Assembly (NCBI GenBank): GCA_029976905.1
Contig: JAPOLW010000091.1
Span: 1-10,561, forward strand
Length of the DNA stretch: 10,561 nt
Reading direction: 5' to 3'
Source of the DNA: a bacterium
Lineage (GTDB): Bacteria > Desulfobacterota > Binatia > UBA12015
The notes beneath the pieces are model-generated. The model did no database searches. It was not told where the DNA came from and saw only the letters and a list, made by a program, of their open reading frames with translations. Shown one piece after another: positions 7,480-10,561 of the stretch. The number at the start of each line of letters is the position of its first letter. Within the stretch, counting starts at the first letter, position 1. The position numbers and the translations under genes are program-made.

Positions 7480-8007
7480 ATGGGATTCCATCACCTTGCA
7501 TTGGTGACCCGCGACACCAGGGCGACCCACGAGTTCTACACCGAAGTCATGGGGTTTCGCCTCGCCAAGGTCGAAGTCGGGCCGACGCCCTCCGGCGGCT
7601 GGTCCAAGCACTTCTTCTACGAGATCGGTGGCGAGGGCATGATCGCGTTCTGGGAGATCCACGACGACACGGTCCCCCCGGAATTCCCGACGGCGATCGC
7701 CGACGGCCTGGGTCTTCCGACCTGGAGCAATCACCTCGCGTTCACGGCGAAAACGCGGGAGGAACTCGATCACTACCGGCAACGCTGGGTCGAGCATGGA
7801 CTCGATGTTCTCGAGGTCGACCACGAGTGGTGTGTGTCGATCTACGCCCTCGATCCCAATGGCATCATGATCGAGTTCTGCCTCACCACACGCGCCTTCA
7901 CCGAGGCGGAGGTCGAGCGCGCCACGCAGCTGCTGGAGGACCCCGCGCCGATGATCTCGAAGGTGGTCCCGGCCACGAAGGTTTATCGGGCCGGCTCCAC
8001 GTCGTGA
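7480..8007 (+). CDS. VOC superfamily protein (glyoxalase/extradiol-dioxygenase fold)
   Basis: 175 residues, ATG at 7480, TGA at 8005-8007. The protein is a single pair of beta-alpha-beta-beta-beta modules, the usual size for a VOC metalloenzyme or binding protein. The first module begins HHLALVTRDT with FYTEVMGFRL; the second begins NHLAFTAKT. Likely metal ligands in the standard places are H5, E59 (AFWEI), H85 and E132 (IMIEFC), so a divalent-metal enzyme is plausible. YALDPNGIMIEF is the classic last-strand motif. Related proteins include glyoxalase I-like lyases, ring-cleaving dioxygenases and epimerases; the sequence does not decide between them. It appears monocistronic, with its own promoter and a following hairpin. 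The ribosome-binding site is poor (GGCGGGG just before ATG). Confidence 0.87.
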   Translation: MGFHHLALVTRDTRATHEFYTEVMGFRLAKVEVGPTPSGGWSKHFFYEIGGEGMIAFWEIHDDTVPPEFPTAIADGLGLPTWSNHLAFTAKTREELDHYRQRWVEHGLDVLEVDHEWCVSIYALDPNGIMIEFCLTTRAFTEAEVERATQLLEDPAPMISKVVPATKVYRAGSTS

Positions 8008-8057
8008 CTTGATTTCTGCGCCGCCTCCAGGTTATCTGGCATTAGGCACGCGGTGCG

Positions 8058-8074
8058 TTCCGCCTCTGGCGGAA
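8058..8074. repeat. Perfect hairpin between VOC and recQ genes
   Basis: TTCCGCC (8058-8064), loop TCT, GGCGGAA (8068-8074): a 7-bp perfect stem with a 3-base loop, 50 bases after the VOC stop. There is no T-tract, so it could be a 3'-end stabiliser of the VOC message, a factor-assisted terminator, or a structure in the recQ leader. The rest of the 180-bp gap (8008-8187) holds no gene I can support. Confidence 0.4.
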
Positions 8075-8175
8075 GACCCCCCGGATGCTCCGTGGGAAGA
8101 TGTCAACGTCGAGCCATCGCCCTCCCATCGACTTCTGGGGGACGGAGCGGACGACCTGACGCGCGCAGCCCGTGT

Positions 8176-8181
8176 AGGGAG
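8176..8181 (+). promoter_or_regulatory. Ribosome-binding site of recQ-like gene
   Basis: AGGGAG lies 6 bases before the ATG at 8188. An in-frame TAG at 8182-8184 immediately precedes that ATG, so translation cannot start further upstream, and the Arg-rich N-terminus belongs to the protein if this ATG is used. Confidence 0.65.
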
Positions 8182-8187
8182 TAGGGT

Positions 8188-10561
8188 ATGGCGGCTGGAC
8201 CCGTTGGCCGGGTAACCGACAATCCCTCGAACGCAGGTGGTGGCGGTAATCGTCGCCGCCGACGCGGTCGAGGTCAGAAGCGAGGAGGGCGTGGGCGCGC
8301 CGAAAACGAGCGTGCCTCCGAATCCGATCCGGGGCCTCTTCCCGAGCCCCGGAACGAGGCCGAGCGCGCGGCGCGTCGGATCGGAATCCGCCAGCTCTAT
8401 CCGGAGCAGCAAGCCGGCATCGATGCAGCGCTCGAAGGATCCGACGTGCTCATGGTCTTGCCGACCGGCTTCGGCAAGTCGGCGGTCTACCAGACGCTGT
8501 CGATGCTGCTTCCCCGGCCCGTGGTTCTCGTGTCCCCCCTCCTGGCTCTTTTGCGCGATCAGCACGAGAAGCTGATCAAGTACCAGGTCCCCTGCGTCCG
8601 GCTCGACGGCACGGTACGCGGCAAAGCCCGGACGGCGGCTCTCGAGCGCATTCGCGAGGGAGGCTCCCTCCTGGTCATGACGACGCCCGAGACTCTCGGA
8701 TCGGATGCGTTCGCCGAGGTCATCGCCGAATCCGGGATTTCCCTCGCGGCCATCGACGAAGCCCATTGTATTTCGGAGTGGGGCTACGACTTCCGGCCGG
8801 CCTACCAGCGCCTGGGCGAGCGTTTGCGCGCCTTCGGTGCACCACCCCTGATGGCGCTCACCGCGACGGCGACCGAGAAGGTCCGCGAGGACATTGTCCG
8901 CTTCCTGGGTATGCGCGACCCGCGGATCGTGTCGAGCTCCCCGCATCGCTCGAACCTCGCCTTCGAGGTCATGATCTGTCGCGATACGACGGCGCGCCTG
9001 CGCGCGCTGGCCCGGTTGGCTCAGCGCCTGCGTCGGCCGGGGATCATCTACTGCACGACGACCCGTGAAGTCGACACGGTCTACGCGATGCTGATGAAGC
9101 TGGGGATCCCAGCCCATCGGTATCACGGTAAGATGAACGCCGGCGATCGCAACGCGCAGCAGGAACTCTTCATGAAGCCGGGGCGTCGCACGGTCATGGT
9201 AGCGACCAGCGCGTTTGGCCTCGGGATCGACAAGCCCGACATCCGGTACGTCGTCCATCAGCAGTCCCCGGCATCGCTCGAGCAGTACGTCCAGGAAGCC
9301 GGTCGCGGGGGCCGCGACGGCGCCAAGTCCAACTGCATTCTCCTGCACGACCCCGAAGACCGCGGCACGCACGAGGCGCTCCTCTCGCGGAGCCGTTTGC
9401 GTCCCGAGCAGCTCTATCGACTCGGCCGTGCGCTGGCCGCATGGGCGGGTGAGGGGCGAACGCCCGACGTCGGGGCCCTCGCGTTGTCGGCAGAACTGGG
9501 CGACCGCGCCACCACCGCTCTCCTCGTGCCCATTGAAGAGGCTGGCATCATCGAATTCGACGACCAGAACGTCGTGGTGACGATCACGCCAGAAGAGGTG
9601 GAGGAACGGGTCTCCAGCCTTGCGGGCCAGTTCGAGAATCTCCGGACCCAAGACTCACGACGTCTCGACTCGATTGCGGACTACGCCAACGACGCGGGTT
9701 GCCGCGCCGCCTACCTGTGCGAGTACTTCGGTGAGGAAAGCGAGGGGTCCTGCGGACTTTGCGATGTCTGCCGAGGCCGTCCGGAACGACCGTCGACGTT
9801 CTTCCAGGCGATCGCGGCGCCGCCCAAGCGCGGGAAGAAAAGACGCCGGGGGCGGACCCGCGGCAAGGCGGGCGACAAGCGCGGCGGTGGCAAGAGACGG
9901 GGACAGACGGCGACCGCACCCGAGGGGAGCAGAGAGGGCCCGGTAGCGGCGCTGCCCTCCCCCGATGGGCAGCCGTCTGGTTCGCGCCGCTCGCGGCGCG
10001 GGCGCCGTCGGCGCCGTCGGGGAGGCAATCGCGGACATCCGCCGGCTGCGACGTCTGCCGGGAACGAAGCGTCGGCAGCGCCCTCCGCGCCGCCGGCGCT
10101 CGGAGCAGAGCAGAACCGTCCGCGGCCGGCGGCGGCCGCGCCGGGTCACCGGTCGGACGGGGTCGCCTCACGGTCGGACACCGCAGATCGCTCGTCGCAC
10201 GGCAGCACCAACCCGGCGCAGGCCGGACCGCCGAGTGCGGCGGCCGTCTCTTCCGGGGCCGGTAACGATTCCCGCGCCGCGGCGCCGCGGCCGCCGCAAA
10301 ACGTGCCAGCCGCCGGAGTCTCCGCGATGGTTTCGGGCACGACCACTGGTGACGGGGCGAAGCCCGCTGCTCCGGCTGGAACGAAGGACGTGCTCACGGC
10401 TACGGCCGCGCAGACGGCAACCGGGAAGACAACGGGGGCCGCGAAGACGGGGGCGACGGAAAAGAAGACCGCGACCGCCGCGGGGAAGAAGACGGCCGCC
10501 GCGGCGAAGAAGAAGCCGACGACGGCTGCGGCGAAGAAGAAGCCGACGACGGCTGCGGCGA
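8188..10561 (+). CDS. recQ: RecQ-family ATP-dependent DNA helicase with long basic low-complexity tail, 3'-partial
   Basis: 791 codons are visible with no stop before the window end. Residues ~21-37 are Arg/Gly-rich (NRRRRRGRGQKRGG). The SF2 core follows: motif 0 (QLYPEQQ), Walker A (PTGFGKS, K97), DEAH at 190-193 with the RecQ aromatic loop (CISEWGYDFRP), motif III (LTATAT), motif V (ATSAFGLGIDKPD), and motif VI (QEAGRGGRDG, 369-378). The core should be an active 3'-5' DNA helicase. A zinc site has C505, C522, C525, C528 (CGLCDVC). From motif VI to the first Cys are ~126 residues, against ~48 in E. coli RecQ; the extra part (~425-475) looks like a winged helix. No RQC winged helix or HRDC domain follows the zinc site. 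Instead residues ~546-791 are low complexity: RG-rich (547-570, 599-616), Pro/Ala/Ser-rich, then Lys/Ala/Thr/Pro-rich like histone H1 or AlgP tails. Such tails usually bind DNA or RNA nonspecifically. The helicase call is firm; the tail's role is inference. Confidence 0.93.
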   Translation, partial: MAAGPVGRVTDNPSNAGGGGNRRRRRGRGQKRGGRGRAENERASESDPGPLPEPRNEAERAARRIGIRQLYPEQQAGIDAALEGSDVLMVLPTGFGKSAVYQTLSMLLPRPVVLVSPLLALLRDQHEKLIKYQVPCVRLDGTVRGKARTAALERIREGGSLLVMTTPETLGSDAFAEVIAESGISLAAIDEAHCISEWGYDFRPAYQRLGERLRAFGAPPLMALTATATEKVREDIVRFLGMRDPRIVSSSPHRSNLAFEVMICRDTTARLRALARLAQRLRRPGIIYCTTTREVDTVYAMLMKLGIPAHRYHGKMNAGDRNAQQELFMKPGRRTVMVATSAFGLGIDKPDIRYVVHQQSPASLEQYVQEAGRGGRDGAKSNCILLHDPEDRGTHEALLSRSRLRPEQLYRLGRALAAWAGEGRTPDVGALALSAELGDRATTALLVPIEEAGIIEFDDQNVVVTITPEEVEERVSSLAGQFENLRTQDSRRLDSIADYANDAGCRAAYLCEYFGEESEGSCGLCDVCRGRPERPSTFFQAIAAPPKRGKKRRRGRTRGKAGDKRGGGKRRGQTATAPEGSREGPVAALPSPDGQPSGSRRSRRGRRRRRRGGNRGHPPAATSAGNEASAAPSAPPALGAEQNRPRPAAAAPGHRSDGVASRSDTADRSSHGSTNPAQAGPPSAAAVSSGAGNDSRAAAPRPPQNVPAAGVSAMVSGTTTGDGAKPAAPAGTKDVLTATAAQTATGKTTGAAKTGATEKKTATAAGKKTAAAAKKKPTTAAAKKKPTTAAA
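10501..10561 (+). repeat. 27-bp in-frame tandem repeat in recQ tail
   Basis: The sequence repeats perfectly with period 27 from 10501 to the window end (about 2.3 copies visible), encoding the nine-residue unit AKKKPTTAA. The array continues beyond the window by an unknown amount. Perfect identity, including third positions, suggests recent expansion by slippage or recombination, so copy number may vary between strains. Confidence 0.85.

Noticed and set aside
6568..7824. 418-codon minus-strand frame spanning the amidotransferase and VOC genes
   Set aside because: Overlaps two convincing genes in other frames and has no recognisable motif.
8009..8038. TTGATT ... TATCTG as a recQ promoter
   Set aside because: The -10 match is weak (three of six) and spacing is 18; too weak to annotate, though a recQ promoter should exist in this gap.
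8009..8215. 68-codon plus-strand frame between VOC and recQ
   Set aside because: Needs a TTG start directly after the VOC stop, has no ribosome-binding site or motif, and overlaps the recQ start.
8032..9651. 539-codon open frame antisense to recQ
   Set aside because: Fully shadowed by a helicase gene with all motifs; long antisense frames are expected at this GC content and the translation has no recognisable domain.

Overview
The window is about 10.5 kb of very GC-rich DNA, densely coding, with short gaps and frequent gene overlaps. The gene content points to a Gram-negative (diderm) bacterium: a BatD-type periplasmic/inner-membrane protein, an OmpR-type two-component system with a two-helix inner-membrane sensor kinase, and a RecQ helicase. 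The style fits a delta-proteobacterial or myxococcal-type lineage, but that placement is an impression from protein style and base composition. No 16S or marker gene is present to confirm it.

Layout. Bases 1-1581 (+) hold the 3' part of a BatD/oxygen-tolerance gene whose 5' end lies outside the window. It converges on a long minus-strand cluster, and a 12-bp perfect stem-loop at 1596-1635 sits between the two. The minus-strand cluster, in transcription order, is: class I glutamine amidotransferase (7328-6582), OmpR-family response regulator (6549-5863), sensor histidine kinase (5876-4512), NIPSNAP-like protein (4498-3788) and a 711-residue polytopic membrane protein with a C-terminal Ig-like domain (3772-1637). 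Spacings are 32 bp, a 14-bp overlap, 13 bp (or an 8-bp overlap), and 15 bp. One transcript is therefore likely, and the two-component pair may control its own operon and the membrane protein.

A 151-bp divergent intergenic region (7329-7479) separates this cluster from a plus-strand VOC/glyoxalase-fold gene (7480-8007). That gene has a promoter-like TTGACT-N17-TATGGT placed so close to the ATG that the mRNA could be leaderless. After a 180-bp gap containing a short hairpin comes a plus-strand RecQ helicase that starts at 8188 and is still open at the window end.

The RecQ gene is the most unusual item. It has all core helicase motifs and a four-cysteine zinc site. It also has an arginine/glycine-rich N-terminus, about 78 extra residues resembling a winged helix before the zinc site, and no RQC or HRDC domain after it. 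Instead it runs at least 246 residues into a low-complexity basic tail: RG-rich, then Pro/Ala/Ser-rich, then Lys/Ala/Thr/Pro-rich like histone H1. The DNA at the window end is a perfect 27-bp in-frame tandem repeat. No CRISPR array, insertion sequence, tRNA or rRNA was found. No gene-free stretch exceeds 300 bases.
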